Of a stretch of 64,000 nucleotides of DNA, positions 1-9,378 are shown in pieces. This DNA is from Variovorax sp. PAMC26660. Its GTDB lineage: Bacteria; Pseudomonadota; Gammaproteobacteria; Burkholderiales; Burkholderiaceae_C. Numbering within the stretch: the first letter of the stretch is position 1; every line of letters begins with the position of its first letter. The notes beneath the pieces were generated by a model. It was given only the letters and a program-made list of their open reading frames with translations. It made no database searches and was not told where the DNA came from. Location of the stretch: the NCBI RefSeq assembly GCF_014302995.1, contig NZ_CP060295.1, forward strand, positions 1,984,001 through 2,048,000, in the 5' to 3' direction. Position numbers and translations under genes: made by a program.

Positions 1-1
1 C

Positions 2-1510
2 GACCGCAACCCGCCCACGCTGAAGCAGCGCACCCGCACGGGGCTGGACGAGCAGAAGGTCATCAAGCATCCGGCCTATGTGGAAATGGAGCGCCTGGCG
101 CTCAGCGAATTCGGCCTGGCCGCGATCTCGCACCGCGACGAAACGCTGGGCTGGGCCGGCAAGATGCCGCCGCTGGTCAAGTACGTGCTGACCTATCTGT
201 TCGTGCAGGCCGAGTTCGGCCTGTGCTGCCCGGTCTCGATGACCGATTCGCTCACGCGCACGCTCAAGAAGTTCGGCACCCCCGAGCTGGTCGCGCGCTT
301 CCTGCCACGTCTGACCTCGCTCGACTTCGACGAACTCGCGCAGGGCGCGATGTTCATGACCGAGCAGGCGGCCGGCTCCGACATCGCCGCCACCGCCACG
401 ATGGCGCGAGCCGAGACTGACGGCAGTTGGCGCCTGACCGGCGACAAGTGGTTCTGCTCCAACCCCGACGCCGATTTCGCGATGGTGCTCGCACGCGCCG
501 AAGACGGCGTGGCGGGCATGAAGGGCGTGTCGCTGTTCCTGCTGCCGCGCCGGCTCGAGGACGGCAGCCTCAACCACTACCGGATCATTCGCCTGAAGGA
601 CAAGCTGGGCACGCGCTCGATGGCCAGCGGCGAGATCCGGCTCGAAGGCGCGGTGGCGTACCTCGTGGGCGAAGAAGGCCGGGGCTTCGTGCAGATGGCC
701 GACATGGTGAACAACTCGCGCCTGTCGAACGGCGTGCGCGCCGCCGGCCTGATGCGCCGCGCGGTGGCCGAGGCCGAGTACATCGCCTCGGAGCGCCGCG
801 CCTTCGGCCGCACGATCGACCAGATGCCGCTGATGCAGCGCCAGCTCGACAAGCTGCGCCTGCCGGCCGAGCAGGCGCGCACGATGGTGTGCCAGACCGC
901 GCTGGCGCTGGCCCGCTCCGATGCGGGCGAGCCGGACGCCTATGCGCTGCTGCGCATCCTCACGCCGCTCATCAAGTTCCGCGCCTGCCGCGATGCACGC
1001 AAGGTGACGGGCGATGCGATGGAAGTGCGCGGCGGCTGCGGCTACATCGAGGAGTGGAGCGACCCGCGCCTTGTGCGCGACGCGCACCTGGGCTCGATCT
1101 GGGAAGGCACCAGCAACATCGTGGCGCTCGACGTGATCCGCGCCCTGAAGCGCGAAGGCTCGCTGCCCGTGCTGCGCGCGTCCTGCGAAAAGTTGCTCGA
1201 CGATGCGGTGCTCGCGCCCGCCTTTGCGAAGGCGCTGCGCGATGCGCTGGCGCGCGCAGCTGCGCTGGCCGAGACCGCCGCACGCGAAGGCGGCGACGTG
1301 CTGGCGCGCCAGGCCGCGTCGGCGCTGTACCACTGCACGAGCGCCATCGCGATGGCGTGGGAGGCCGCACACGGTGGCTCTGCCGCGCGCCTGCGCTGGG
1401 CACAACTGGTGCTGCTGCACCGCGTGCTGCCGCGCGATCCGCTGGCGCCCGATGCCATACCCGCCGACTGGAATGCGACGGCCGTGCGCACCGCCCCGGC
1501 GCTGGCCTGA
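2..1510 (+). CDS. Acyl-CoA dehydrogenase, AidB-like (5' end outside window)
   Basis: FAD-dependent acyl-CoA dehydrogenase, expected to introduce a trans-2 double bond into an acyl-CoA. The frame is open from base 2, so the start lies upstream and about 502 residues are visible. Family signatures are FMTEQAAGSDI (the flavin/substrate loop), LTGDKWFCSN, and near the C-terminus GGCGYIEEW followed by IWEGTSNI. The long C-terminal extension after the WEGTSNI motif and the FCSNPDAD variant fit the AidB-like branch rather than short-chain dehydrogenases. It is followed after 35 bp by a Bug-type receptor and then a CoA-transferase, so it probably belongs to a catabolic operon for an imported carboxylate. 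The substrate cannot be read from sequence. Confidence 0.9.
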   Translation, partial: DRNPPTLKQRTRTGLDEQKVIKHPAYVEMERLALSEFGLAAISHRDETLGWAGKMPPLVKYVLTYLFVQAEFGLCCPVSMTDSLTRTLKKFGTPELVARFLPRLTSLDFDELAQGAMFMTEQAAGSDIAATATMARAETDGSWRLTGDKWFCSNPDADFAMVLARAEDGVAGMKGVSLFLLPRRLEDGSLNHYRIIRLKDKLGTRSMASGEIRLEGAVAYLVGEEGRGFVQMADMVNNSRLSNGVRAAGLMRRAVAEAEYIASERRAFGRTIDQMPLMQRQLDKLRLPAEQARTMVCQTALALARSDAGEPDAYALLRILTPLIKFRACRDARKVTGDAMEVRGGCGYIEEWSDPRLVRDAHLGSIWEGTSNIVALDVIRALKREGSLPVLRASCEKLLDDAVLAPAFAKALRDALARAAALAETAAREGGDVLARQAASALYHCTSAIAMAWEAAHGGSAARLRWAQLVLLHRVLPRDPLAPDAIPADWNATAVRTAPALA

Positions 1511-1545
1511 ATTTTTTCACCCCCTACAAAAAACGGAGACATCCC

Positions 1546-2523
1546 TTGAAACGCCTCACCTTTCTGCTGGCCGCCTGCGCCACGCTGTTGACCGCCGTGC
1601 CCACCGCACAGGCCGCCGACGCCTTTCCCTCGAAGCCCATCATGCTGGTCGTGCCCTTCCCGCCCGGTGGACCCACCGACGCGATGGCCCGCACGCTCGC
1701 CGCCGAGATGAAGGACCGCCTCGGCCAACCGATGATCGTGGAGAACCGCGCGGGCGCCGGCGGCAACATCGGCGCCGAGTACGTGGCCCGCGCCGAAGCC
1801 GACGGGCACACGCTGATGTTCGGCACCTCGGGCCCACTGGCCATCAACAAGAGCCTGTACCGCAAGGTCAACTACGACCCGGTGAAGAGCTTTGCGCCGG
1901 TGATCCAGGTGGGCTACCTGCCGAACATCCTGGTGGTCAACCCTGCGTTGCCGGTGAAGAACGTGCCGGAGCTGGTGGCCTATGCCAAGGCCAATCCGGG
2001 CAAGCTCAGCTATGCCTCGTCGGGCAACGGCGCGTCGTCGCATCTGGCGGGCGTGCTCTTCAACTCGGTGGCGGGCACCGATCTTCAGCACATCCCCTAC
2101 AAGGGCACGGGCCCGGCGCTCAACGATCTGCTGGGCAACCAGGTCAGCATGACCTTCACCGACATCCTCACCGCGCTGCCCTACGTCAAGGCGGGCAAGC
2201 TGCGCGCACTGGGCATGGCAACGCTCGCGCGCTCGCAGGCACTGCCCGACGTGCCCACCATTTCGGAGCAGGGCTACAAGGGTTACGACGTGAGCGTGTT
2301 CTTCGGCATCGTCGCCCCGGCCGGCACGCCTGCAGACCGCGTGGCCAAGCTCAACCATGCGTTTGCCGAAGTTCTCAATTCACCCAAGGTGAAGCAGATG
2401 TTCGCGTCGCAAGGGCTTGAGGCATCGGCCGATACGTCGCCGCAGAAGCTGGGGCAGTTCATCGTGGCTGAGTCGGCCAAGTGGAAGGACGTTGTGCAGA
2501 AGTCGGGGGCGCAGCTCGATTGA
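1546..2523 (+). CDS. Tripartite tricarboxylate transporter receptor, Bug/TctC family
   Basis: Periplasmic solute-binding protein of the Bug family, 325 aa. I chose the TTG start at 1546 because it is preceded by GGAG at a normal distance and begins a clear signal peptide (basic KR, hydrophobic stretch, cleavage after AQA). Mature family motifs are PSKPIMLVVPFPPGG near the N-terminus, VENRAGAGGNIGAEYVA, and the IPYKGTGPAL segment that lines the ligand pocket. Such proteins usually bind carboxylates; Bordetella and Comamonadaceae genomes carry dozens without cognate TctAB membrane genes, and none is seen here. Position between an acyl-CoA dehydrogenase and a CoA-transferase suggests that its ligand is their substrate, which is an inference. 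Confidence 0.92.
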   Translation: MKRLTFLLAACATLLTAVPTAQAADAFPSKPIMLVVPFPPGGPTDAMARTLAAEMKDRLGQPMIVENRAGAGGNIGAEYVARAEADGHTLMFGTSGPLAINKSLYRKVNYDPVKSFAPVIQVGYLPNILVVNPALPVKNVPELVAYAKANPGKLSYASSGNGASSHLAGVLFNSVAGTDLQHIPYKGTGPALNDLLGNQVSMTFTDILTALPYVKAGKLRALGMATLARSQALPDVPTISEQGYKGYDVSVFFGIVAPAGTPADRVAKLNHAFAEVLNSPKVKQMFASQGLEASADTSPQKLGQFIVAESAKWKDVVQKSGAQLD

Positions 2524-2572
2524 TTCTGCTGCGTTGTTCTTTGCGGGCGTTGCTGTTGTTCAGGGCGCTGCT

Positions 2573-2822
2573 GTTCAGGGCGACGCTCCCGCCGACGCGG
2601 TGCTTTTTTTCGCGAATGTCCCCCGCTTCGCTCCTCCTTTATTTAGCTAAAAGCCCCGTATCGGCGCGAGCGTTGGACAGAGCGGTGGTTGTTCAGCGGT
2701 ACACCAGCAGCGTGCCCCTGTGCGAATGACGCCAGGTGCTCCCCGCAGCGAAATAAAGGAGGAGCGAAGCGGGGGACATTCGCACAGGGGAGCACCTGGC
2801 GTCATTCGCACTCGCCCCGAAC
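2573..2822 (-). repeat. Family-1 composite palindromic repeat, copy 1 (reverse orientation)
   Basis: Fills most of the 335-bp gap between the Bug receptor and the CoA-transferase. Ends are GTTCAGGGCG (2573-2582) and CGCCCCGAAC (2813-2822), a near-perfect terminal inverted repeat. Inside are two modules. One has perfect 24-bp arms at 2721-2744 and 2787-2810 around the conserved core; the other carries the same core in inverse orientation (2611-2644) between arms that begin at GCCGACGCGG. The core reads AAATAAAGGAGGAGCG on one strand, a perfect Shine-Dalgarno-like stretch with no start codon behind it. Copies 2, 3 and 4 lie at 11288, 41217 and 63245 in the opposite orientation. Confidence 0.9.
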
Positions 2823-2858
2823 AAACGCACAAACGAACGAAAAACAAGGACCACTGAA

Positions 2859-4010
2859 ATGACACAAGCCCCCCAAGGCGCCCTCACAGGCATCCGCGTC
2901 CTCGACATCTCCCGCATCCTCGGCGGCCCGTACTGCGGCCAGATCCTCGGTGACCACGGCGCCGACGTGCTCAAAGTCGAACCACCGCAGGGCGACGACA
3001 CGCGCACCTGGGGCCCGCCTTTCAAGGAAGGCGTCGCCTCGTACTACCACGGGCTCAACCGCAACAAGCGCGTGCAGCACCTGGACTTCTCGACAGAGGA
3101 AGGCCGCGAAGCGCTGTTCGCCTTGGTGGCCGAAGCCGACGTGCTGATCGAGAACTTCAAGACCGGCACGATGGAGCGCTGGGGCATCGGCTACGAGACG
3201 CTGTCGCAACGCTTTCCGCGCCTCGTGTGGTGCCGCGTGTCGGGCTTCGGCGCCGATGGTCCGTTGGGCGCGCTGCCCGGCTACGACGCGGCGGTGCAGG
3301 CCATGACCGGCATCATGAGCATCAATGGCGAAGCCGATGGCGGACCGCTGCGCGTGGGCCTTCCTGTCGTCGACATGGTGACGGGGCTGAACGCGGTGAT
3401 CGGCGTGCTGCTCGCGCTGCAGGAACGTCAGCGCAGCGGGCGCGGGCAGTTCGTTGAAGCGGCGCTGTACGACAGCGGCCTGTCGCTGCTGCATCCGCAT
3501 GCGGCCAACTGGTTCATGGACGGCACAGCGCCGCGCCGCACGGGCAATGCGCACCCCAACATCTATCCCTACGACGCGCTGGCCACCGGCACCGCCCCGG
3601 TGTTCGTGGCGGTGGGCAACGACCGGCAGTTCGCGAGCCTGTGCCGCTGCATCGGCCTGCCCGAGCTGGCCGACGATCCGCTCTACCGCACGGCCGGTGC
3701 GCGCTCGGTGCATCGCGACGGGCTCAAGCAGCGGCTCGAAGCGGCGATGGCCGTCTTCGATGGCCGCGAACTGGTCGATCTGCTGATGGCGGCCGGTGTG
3801 CCCGCCGCGCCCGTGCTGTCGGTGGCGGATGCGCTGCAGCATCCACACACGCTGCACCGCGAGATGGTGGTCGAGATGGAAGACGGCTACCAGGGCATCG
3901 GCGCGCCGGTGAAGCTGAGCCGCACGCCGGCCAGCTACCGCCATGTGCCGCTCACACCGGGCAGCGCGTTCCTACCCTTGGACGAAGGTGCCGCTTCAGC
4001 GAAAGACTGA
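2859..4010 (+). CDS. CaiB/BaiF family (class III) CoA-transferase
   Basis: 383-aa class III CoA-transferase, which moves CoA between two carboxylic acids through an aspartyl-CoA intermediate. The N-terminal LTGIRVLDISRILGGP and ADVLKVEPPQGDDTR are family hallmarks, and the expected catalytic aspartate is Asp143 in GYDAAVQAMTG. Length is typical (380-400 aa). The start ATG follows AAGGACCACTGAA. Because a repeat element separates it from the Bug gene, cotranscription is possible but not assured. Its 3' end overlaps the convergent UDP-glucose dehydrogenase gene by 15 bp. Confidence 0.93.
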   Translation: MTQAPQGALTGIRVLDISRILGGPYCGQILGDHGADVLKVEPPQGDDTRTWGPPFKEGVASYYHGLNRNKRVQHLDFSTEEGREALFALVAEADVLIENFKTGTMERWGIGYETLSQRFPRLVWCRVSGFGADGPLGALPGYDAAVQAMTGIMSINGEADGGPLRVGLPVVDMVTGLNAVIGVLLALQERQRSGRGQFVEAALYDSGLSLLHPHAANWFMDGTAPRRTGNAHPNIYPYDALATGTAPVFVAVGNDRQFASLCRCIGLPELADDPLYRTAGARSVHRDGLKQRLEAAMAVFDGRELVDLLMAAGVPAAPVLSVADALQHPHTLHREMVVEMEDGYQGIGAPVKLSRTPASYRHVPLTPGSAFLPLDEGAASAKD

Positions 4011-5336
4011 GCGGCCCCTGCCGATGCCGTAGTACGCGATGCCGGCGGCTTCGACTTCGGCGGCGTCATAGAGGTTGCGGCCGTCGAAGATGGCGGGCGT
4101 CTTCAACGTGTTCGCAATGCGTGCGAAGTCGGGCTGGCGGAATTCGCGCCATTCGGTCACCAGCGCGAGCGCATCGGCGCCCTGCAGCGTCTCGTCGGCA
4201 GTCGCACACCAGCGCACGTCGCCGCGCTCGCCGACGATGGCGCGCGCATTCGCCATCGCCGCCGGGTCGTAGACCTGCACGCATGCGCCGGCCGCCCACA
4301 GCCGCTCCAGCAGCACGAGGCTGGGTGCATCGCGCATATCGTCGGTGTCGGGCTTGAAGGCCAATCCCCACAGAGCGATGGTCCTGTTGGCGATGCGGCC
4401 CTCGAAGTGGTGCGTCATCAGATCGAACAGCCGTCCCTTCTGTTCGTGGTTGACGGCCTCGACCGCCGAGAGAATGCGCAGCGCATGGCCATCGCGGTCG
4501 GCCGCATGCCGCAGCGCCCGCACATCCTTGGCAAGGCACGAGCCGCCGTAGCCTGCGCCCGCCTGCAGGAAGTCGGGGCCGATGCGGCGGTCGGCACCGA
4601 TGCCGCGCCGCACCATCTCGATGTCGGCACCCGCCTGCTCGGCCACGCGCGCCATTTCGTTCATGAAGCTGATGCGGGTGGCGAGCATCGCGTTGGCGGC
4701 GTACTTGGTGAGTTCGGCCGAGCGGCGGTCCATCACGAGCAGTTGCCGTTCCGGGTCGCGCACGAAAGGCGCGTAGAGCCGGGTCAGCAGGTCGATGGCC
4801 CACGGGTCTTGCGAGCCGATCACCACACGGTCGGGCTGGCGGCCATCGCGCACGGCCGCGCCTTCGCGCAGGAACTCGGGGTTGACCGCCACCGCGATGC
4901 GATGCGGCGCACCACGGTGCGAAAGCTCGCTCTGCATCGCAGCCTCGACCTGCTCCGCCGTTCCCACCGGCGCGGTGGACTTGCACACGACCAGCGCGTC
5001 GCGGTCGCGGTGCCGGCCGATGCTGCGCGCCACCGCCATCACATGCTGCAGGTCGACGTCACCCTGTGCATCGGCCGGTGTGTTGACCACGATGAAGAGG
5101 ATGTCGCCATGCAGGCTGGCAACACGCTCGTCGGCGGTGAACCTCAGTCGCCCCGCCGCGATGCCGGCCGCCACCAGCGCTTCCAGATCCGGCTCATGCA
5201 GTGGCATGAGGCCGCGCTGCAAACCCTCGACTCGCGCCGCATCCGCGTCCGCGCACAGCACCTCGTGCCCCGCCTCCGCCAGGCAAGCGGCGAAGCTCAG
5301 GCCCACATAGCCGGCACCGAAGATGCTGACTTTCAT
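3996..5336 (-). CDS. ugd: UDP-glucose 6-dehydrogenase
   Basis: Oxidises UDP-glucose to UDP-glucuronate with two NAD+, supplying acidic sugar for capsule or lipopolysaccharide. 446 aa, starting at the ATG that gives MKVSIFGAGYVGLS; the open frame extends far upstream but without family similarity. The N-terminal Rossmann motif GAGYVG is at residues 7-12, the VNPEFLREG motif near 152, and the catalytic cysteine is Cys267 in GYGGSCLAKD. NPEFLREG and the C-terminal YDPAA segment are standard. It stands divergently from a glycosyltransferase gene 96 bp away, consistent with a polysaccharide cluster. The symbol is by function. Confidence 0.95.
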   Translation of the reverse strand: MKVSIFGAGYVGLSFAACLAEAGHEVLCADADAARVEGLQRGLMPLHEPDLEALVAAGIAAGRLRFTADERVASLHGDILFIVVNTPADAQGDVDLQHVMAVARSIGRHRDRDALVVCKSTAPVGTAEQVEAAMQSELSHRGAPHRIAVAVNPEFLREGAAVRDGRQPDRVVIGSQDPWAIDLLTRLYAPFVRDPERQLLVMDRRSAELTKYAANAMLATRISFMNEMARVAEQAGADIEMVRRGIGADRRIGPDFLQAGAGYGGSCLAKDVRALRHAADRDGHALRILSAVEAVNHEQKGRLFDLMTHHFEGRIANRTIALWGLAFKPDTDDMRDAPSLVLLERLWAAGACVQVYDPAAMANARAIVGERGDVRWCATADETLQGADALALVTEWREFRQPDFARIANTLKTPAIFDGRNLYDAAEVEAAGIAYYGIGRGRSVFR

Positions 5337-5432
5337 GGGTGCCCCCGTTCTTTTTGGCACTGGTGGCGCGCACGGTTGTGCGATAAAAGCGGAATGCAAG
5401 CCTTCAAAACAATGTCCGGACAGGAAAATTCG

Positions 5433-6458
5433 ATGATGCCCGATCAAGTTGCCGCGCGTTGCGCGCTGGTCCTGGAGACCAACAACCTGCGCGGCGGAGC
5501 GGATGCCGAGGCCAAGACAAGCACCAGCCTGCAACGCCTCGTCGCCCTGCTGGCAAGGCAGAAACTTCCGCTGACGGCGCTGGCGCAGGTGGTCGTCACG
5601 CACGACGGACTGAGCGCGGCCACCTGCGATGCGGTGAGCGCGCTCGCGGGCCGCCCGGTCGATTTCGTGCGCATCGATGCCGCCACCGGCTACTACGACG
5701 CCAAGAACGTCGGCTTCGCCGCCACCGATGCGGCCCGCTGCGACCACGTGGTGTTCGCCGATGCCGACTGCCTGCCCGACGACGACTGGCTGCTGCAGAT
5801 GCTGATGCCGCTCACGAAGCCCGACGCGCCCGCCGTGGTGGCCGGCCGTACCAGCTATGCGGCCAGCGTGGTCGGCACCGCGCTGACGACCATCGACTTC
5901 ATGTATTTCCCCAACGGCGATCACGCGGGCGCCACGAGCAACTTCTACGCGAACAACGTGGTCTTCCGGCGCGACGTGTTCGAGCAGCACAGCTACCAAG
6001 CATTGGACGGCGTGTACCGCGCGCACTGCCAGGTGCTGGGCATGCGGCTGAAGACGGCCGGCGTGCCCATTCACTACGCAGCGGCGGCCCACACCGAACA
6101 CCGCCTGCCCGACACGCGCGCCGAAGCGCTCAAGCTGCGCTGGATGCGCGGGCAGGACACTTATTCGCTCACGCCGCACCTGCTGCGCAGCTATGTGTCG
6201 GCGCGCTGGCAGTGGCTCGCGAAGAGCGGCCCTATCGGGCCGCTGTGCGTGCTGTTCACGCGGCTGGGCTTCAGCGTGCGCGCGCTCAATCACCAGGACT
6301 TGCCCCCCCTGCACGGCCTGCGCTGGGTGGCGGGCGTGGCGTTGATCCTGGGGTTCTCGGCGGTCGACATGCTGGGCGCGTTCGCGCGTGGCATCGGCCT
6401 GCACACGACAGGAAAAACAAACGCAGACGCGCAAGCGCTCTCGTATCACCGGCCTTGA
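5433..6458 (+). CDS. Family 2-like glycosyltransferase
   Basis: Predicted GT-A sugar transferase of about 341 aa. The DADCLPDDDW stretch is the metal-binding DxD-type region and VGFAATDAARCDHVVFADAD precedes it as in GT2 enzymes; SNFYANNVVFRR resembles the acceptor segment. Near the C-terminus a hydrophobic stretch (VAGVALILGFSAVDMLGAF) suggests membrane attachment. Several in-frame starts exist (5394, 5412, 5433, 5436); 5433 is chosen because AGGA lies 7 bp before it. It heads a plus-strand series of four closely packed genes, with UDP-glucose dehydrogenase on the other strand. Donor and acceptor sugars are unknown. Confidence 0.75.
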   Translation: MMPDQVAARCALVLETNNLRGGADAEAKTSTSLQRLVALLARQKLPLTALAQVVVTHDGLSAATCDAVSALAGRPVDFVRIDAATGYYDAKNVGFAATDAARCDHVVFADADCLPDDDWLLQMLMPLTKPDAPAVVAGRTSYAASVVGTALTTIDFMYFPNGDHAGATSNFYANNVVFRRDVFEQHSYQALDGVYRAHCQVLGMRLKTAGVPIHYAAAAHTEHRLPDTRAEALKLRWMRGQDTYSLTPHLLRSYVSARWQWLAKSGPIGPLCVLFTRLGFSVRALNHQDLPPLHGLRWVAGVALILGFSAVDMLGAFARGIGLHTTGKTNADAQALSYHRP

Positions 6459-6490
6459 TGGCTCCATCTAGAAAAACAACAAACAAGATC

Positions 6491-7498
6491 ATGCAAATCC
6501 GCTCTCTGCTTTCCGTGCGCCATGTCGCCCTGGGCCTCGCGCTCGCAGGTGCCTTCACCGTTGCCAGTGCCGCCGACTTCACCGGCCGCGGTGTCTTCAA
6601 CTTCAAGTCCGACAGCGGCTGCCCCTTCGGAGCACTCGCTGCCGCCAGCGACTGCAACCGCCTCGCGCTGGACGACGCCGACACACGCGCCGCGCTCGAC
6701 AGCGCTGCGCACACCATCCGCTTCACGAACACGCACAGCTATGGCGAGAAAACCATCGTGGGCGACGTGCTGCTGCAAGGCTCCGGCCAGGCGCGCAGCG
6801 GCCAGCGCGTGCCACTGACCTTTCATGCACTGCTGAGCCGCTCGGGCACCGACTGGTCGGTGAGCAGCCACGCGCATTCGCCCATCGGCGACGAGTTCGG
6901 CGACATCCGCATCGATCCGTACCAGGTCGTCGTGAATGACGGCAACGCCGAGCGCGTGGTGCTCACGCCCGCGCAGATCAGCGAAGCGCTGGCCAAGCCC
7001 TCGCTGACCGCGCGCCTTGCCAATGTGCTGGTGCAAGTGGACGACAACCGCACCGGCGGCGCGAAGGATGCCGACATCACCATCGGGCTGGGGCTGAGCA
7101 AGGCCTCGAAGTCGGTGGCGCGTGCGCGCTTCCACGCACCGGCGGCCAAGGGGCGCGAGCTGGCAGCAGCCATGCAGCAAGGCAACTGGACGCTGGAACT
7201 GCAGGCCCTGAGCGGCAAGATCCCGCGCCAGGTGGTGCAGCGCGATTTGTTCCTGTACGGGCTCGAATCGCAGTCGCTGCTGCAACCGCTGTTGCAGCGG
7301 GGCTTTCGCAAGAACGAGAAGCTGGTGCTCGGCGCCATCAACGGCAAGGGCTATGTGCGCTACGACGGCCAGCAGCGCGAATTCGCGGGTGCCGATGCAG
7401 CCGCGCGTGCCTTCCTGCAGGACAGCTTCATCGGCCTCGTGCTGGGCTGGCAGCAACAGCAGCCGCAGGCCGTGACGACCAAGGCCGATGGACGCTGA
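6491..7498 (+). CDS. Secreted protein of unknown function in the polysaccharide cluster
   Basis: 335-aa protein with a clear Sec signal peptide (hydrophobic segment about residues 10-26, cleavage after VASA), so periplasmic or surface-exposed. I do not recognise a domain. After the signal the sequence begins DFTGRGVFNFKSDSGCPFG with two cysteines within about 12 residues (SGCPF and SDCNRL), possibly a disulfide. The rest is rich in beta-strand-like alternation and ends in a Q-rich tail. It starts 32 bp after the glycosyltransferase and its end overlaps the next gene by 11 bp, so it is almost certainly cotranscribed with both. Confidence 0.7.
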   Translation: MQIRSLLSVRHVALGLALAGAFTVASAADFTGRGVFNFKSDSGCPFGALAAASDCNRLALDDADTRAALDSAAHTIRFTNTHSYGEKTIVGDVLLQGSGQARSGQRVPLTFHALLSRSGTDWSVSSHAHSPIGDEFGDIRIDPYQVVVNDGNAERVVLTPAQISEALAKPSLTARLANVLVQVDDNRTGGAKDADITIGLGLSKASKSVARARFHAPAAKGRELAAAMQQGNWTLELQALSGKIPRQVVQRDLFLYGLESQSLLQPLLQRGFRKNEKLVLGAINGKGYVRYDGQQREFAGADAAARAFLQDSFIGLVLGWQQQQPQAVTTKADGR

Positions 7499-8252
7499 CA
7501 CTTCGTTGATACCGGCAGCCGGCTTCGACTGCCTCGCACCGCCCGTGTTGCGCGGCTGGCCGGCGCTGCAGGCCCGGCTGGTACACCACGTCAAGCGGGC
7601 CGCGCTGCGCCAGTTGCATGCGAGCAATGCGGGCGAGATGCTGCTGCTGCGTTTCTACCTCGTCGGCGAAGAATCGTCCGAGCAGGCGCTGCAGCGCGAG
7701 CTGCGCATCAACCCGCCCGACTGGCTCGCACGCCAGCTTGACCAGCACCTGGCCGACGAGCAACTGCATGCACGCCTTTTCGCCGAAGCCATCGTCGAGC
7801 GCGGCGGCAGCGCGCAGGCCGCCGCATCGCCTGAAGAAGCGCCGCGACCCGACTGGCTGAGCCGCCGCAAGCTCGCACGCTGGCAGGGGCTGATCCGCCA
7901 GCATGCGCCGCACTTCGCGCAGGGCGGTCTGGTGCCGGCCTATGCCATCGGCTTGTCGGCGGAGCAGATGGCTTCGCGCATCCTGCAGCGGCACTGCGCA
8001 CTGATCGGGCCCACGCATGCGCTGCACCCGCTGCTGTCGCGCGTGCTGGCCGATGAAGACCGCCACATCCGCCTGTGCAGCCACACGCTGCAGCGCTGCG
8101 TGGCGCCGCACGAGCAGGCGCGGCTGGCGCAACTGATGCGCGAGGTGCGCGACACCGAGCGCGGCTTCGGCATCACCGGCGCGGTCGGCATGTTCCTCGC
8201 CGGCGTGGCGCTGCGGCTGCGCCCCGGCGCGGCGCGACCGGTGCACGCCTGA
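7488..8252 (+). CDS. Ferritin-like (putative di-iron) protein
   Basis: 254-aa, mostly helical soluble protein with no signal peptide. Carboxylate and histidine residues occur in the spacing of a ferritin-like four-helix di-iron site: a glutamate in NAGEMLLLRFYL, DEQLHARLF near residue 86, and DEDRHIRLC near residue 187. These D/ExxH pairs in two halves support a di-iron oxidase or oxygenase fold, but I cannot name the reaction. It overlaps the secreted-protein gene by 11 bp and is followed after 4 bp by a glycosyltransferase, so its product probably acts on a lipid or sugar intermediate of the same pathway. That role is inference. Confidence 0.6.
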   Translation: MDADTSLIPAAGFDCLAPPVLRGWPALQARLVHHVKRAALRQLHASNAGEMLLLRFYLVGEESSEQALQRELRINPPDWLARQLDQHLADEQLHARLFAEAIVERGGSAQAAASPEEAPRPDWLSRRKLARWQGLIRQHAPHFAQGGLVPAYAIGLSAEQMASRILQRHCALIGPTHALHPLLSRVLADEDRHIRLCSHTLQRCVAPHEQARLAQLMREVRDTERGFGITGAVGMFLAGVALRLRPGAARPVHA

Positions 8253-8256
8253 GTCG

Positions 8257-9378
8257 ATGCCGCCGCGCATCGTCTACCTCGCGACCGCGGACGCGCGCGG
8301 CCACCTGATGCGCGCGCAGTTGCTCACGCACGCACTGCGGGCTGCCGGCGCGCAGGTGCAGGTGCTCACCACGTCGGACGAAGGCGCGCGCTTCCTGGCC
8401 GGCTTCGGCATCGACGCACCGGTGCTCTCGCGCCACTATGCGGTGCAGTTCGACCACGAGCAGAACATGCTGCGCCGCGAGACCGACCGCAACGTCGCCC
8501 ACTACATGTTCCGCCCCGAACGCATGCTGCGCGACGTCGTGCGGCTGCGCGGCTGGTTCCGCGACGCGGACCTGGTGGTGAACGACTCCTTCCACCCCGC
8601 GCTGCTGTTCATGGGCTGGCTGCCGGGATGGCGTCGCAAGGTGGTGCATGTGTACGGCGCCAGCCTGCGGCATGCGCTGCAGACCAATTTCCGCGGCCGC
8701 ATGCCGGGCCCCATCGCGAAGGTGTTCGGCGGCATCGTGGCCTGGCAGATCGACCGCAGCCGGGCGCGCATCGAACACGACTTCGCCTACGACGCGCCGC
8801 AGCACGACGGACGCGGCGGCCACCGGCTGGCCACGCCCATCGCGGTGGTGGCACCCGCTTACGGCGAAGAAGACAGCGCAACGCGGCCGGCCGCCGTGTA
8901 CCTCAACCCGCACTTCGAGGAACCCGCGCTGGCCGATGGCCTGGAGCAAGGCCTGGCCGCCGCGGGCCTGCCGGCACACCTTGTCGGCGAGGGCTATGCC
9001 CATCGGCCACATTGGCATGCGCGCGACGAACACTGGATCGAGACCGCCGCACGTGGCGCCTTCATCGTCTCGGCGCCGGGCATGGCGGCGCTCTCGATCG
9101 CCGCGGTCTACCGCAAGCCCATCCTGCTTCTACTGACCGACCAGCCGGAGCAGGCGATCAATGCGGGACGCGCGACGCAGTTGGGTCTGGCGCACCGTGT
9201 GGTGGTGTGGCGCGGCGATGCGCAGAAGTTTGCACGGGCCGTGACGGCGGCGGCTGGCGAATTGCTGGCATTGCCGGAGAGCGCGACGAACGCCGCGCAG
9301 GGCCGGCAGGGAGCCATCGACCGGCTGCAGCACTGGGTCACGCTGCTGTCTGCGCTGGTCGCGCCGCCTAGCCGCTGA
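8257..9378 (+). CDS. GT-B-type glycosyltransferase-like protein
   Basis: 373-aa protein with the layout of an MurG/UGT-type GT-B enzyme. The N-terminal Rossmann half opens with IVYLATADARGHLMRAQLL (glycine-histidine acceptor loop), and the C-terminal half contains FIVSAPGMAALSIAAVYRKPILLL followed by DQPEQAINAGRATQLG, like the nucleotide-sugar loop where a clientele of small residues contacts the phosphate. An active glutamine/glutamate pair is present in DQPEQ. No signal or membrane span is evident. Its last 11 bp overlap the convergent capsule-type gene. Sugar specificity cannot be assigned. Confidence 0.65.
   Translation: MPPRIVYLATADARGHLMRAQLLTHALRAAGAQVQVLTTSDEGARFLAGFGIDAPVLSRHYAVQFDHEQNMLRRETDRNVAHYMFRPERMLRDVVRLRGWFRDADLVVNDSFHPALLFMGWLPGWRRKVVHVYGASLRHALQTNFRGRMPGPIAKVFGGIVAWQIDRSRARIEHDFAYDAPQHDGRGGHRLATPIAVVAPAYGEEDSATRPAAVYLNPHFEEPALADGLEQGLAAAGLPAHLVGEGYAHRPHWHARDEHWIETAARGAFIVSAPGMAALSIAAVYRKPILLLLTDQPEQAINAGRATQLGLAHRVVVWRGDAQKFARAVTAAAGELLALPESATNAAQGRQGAIDRLQHWVTLLSALVAPPSR

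Noticed and set aside
1042..2358. 438-aa minus-strand frame across the first two genes
   Set aside because: Crosses two clear genes on the opposite strand and is His/Ala/Arg-rich.
5337..6467. N-terminal extension of UDP-glucose dehydrogenase to 823 aa
   Set aside because: The extension is antisense to the glycosyltransferase and unlike any Ugd; ATG at 5336 gives the normal N-terminus.
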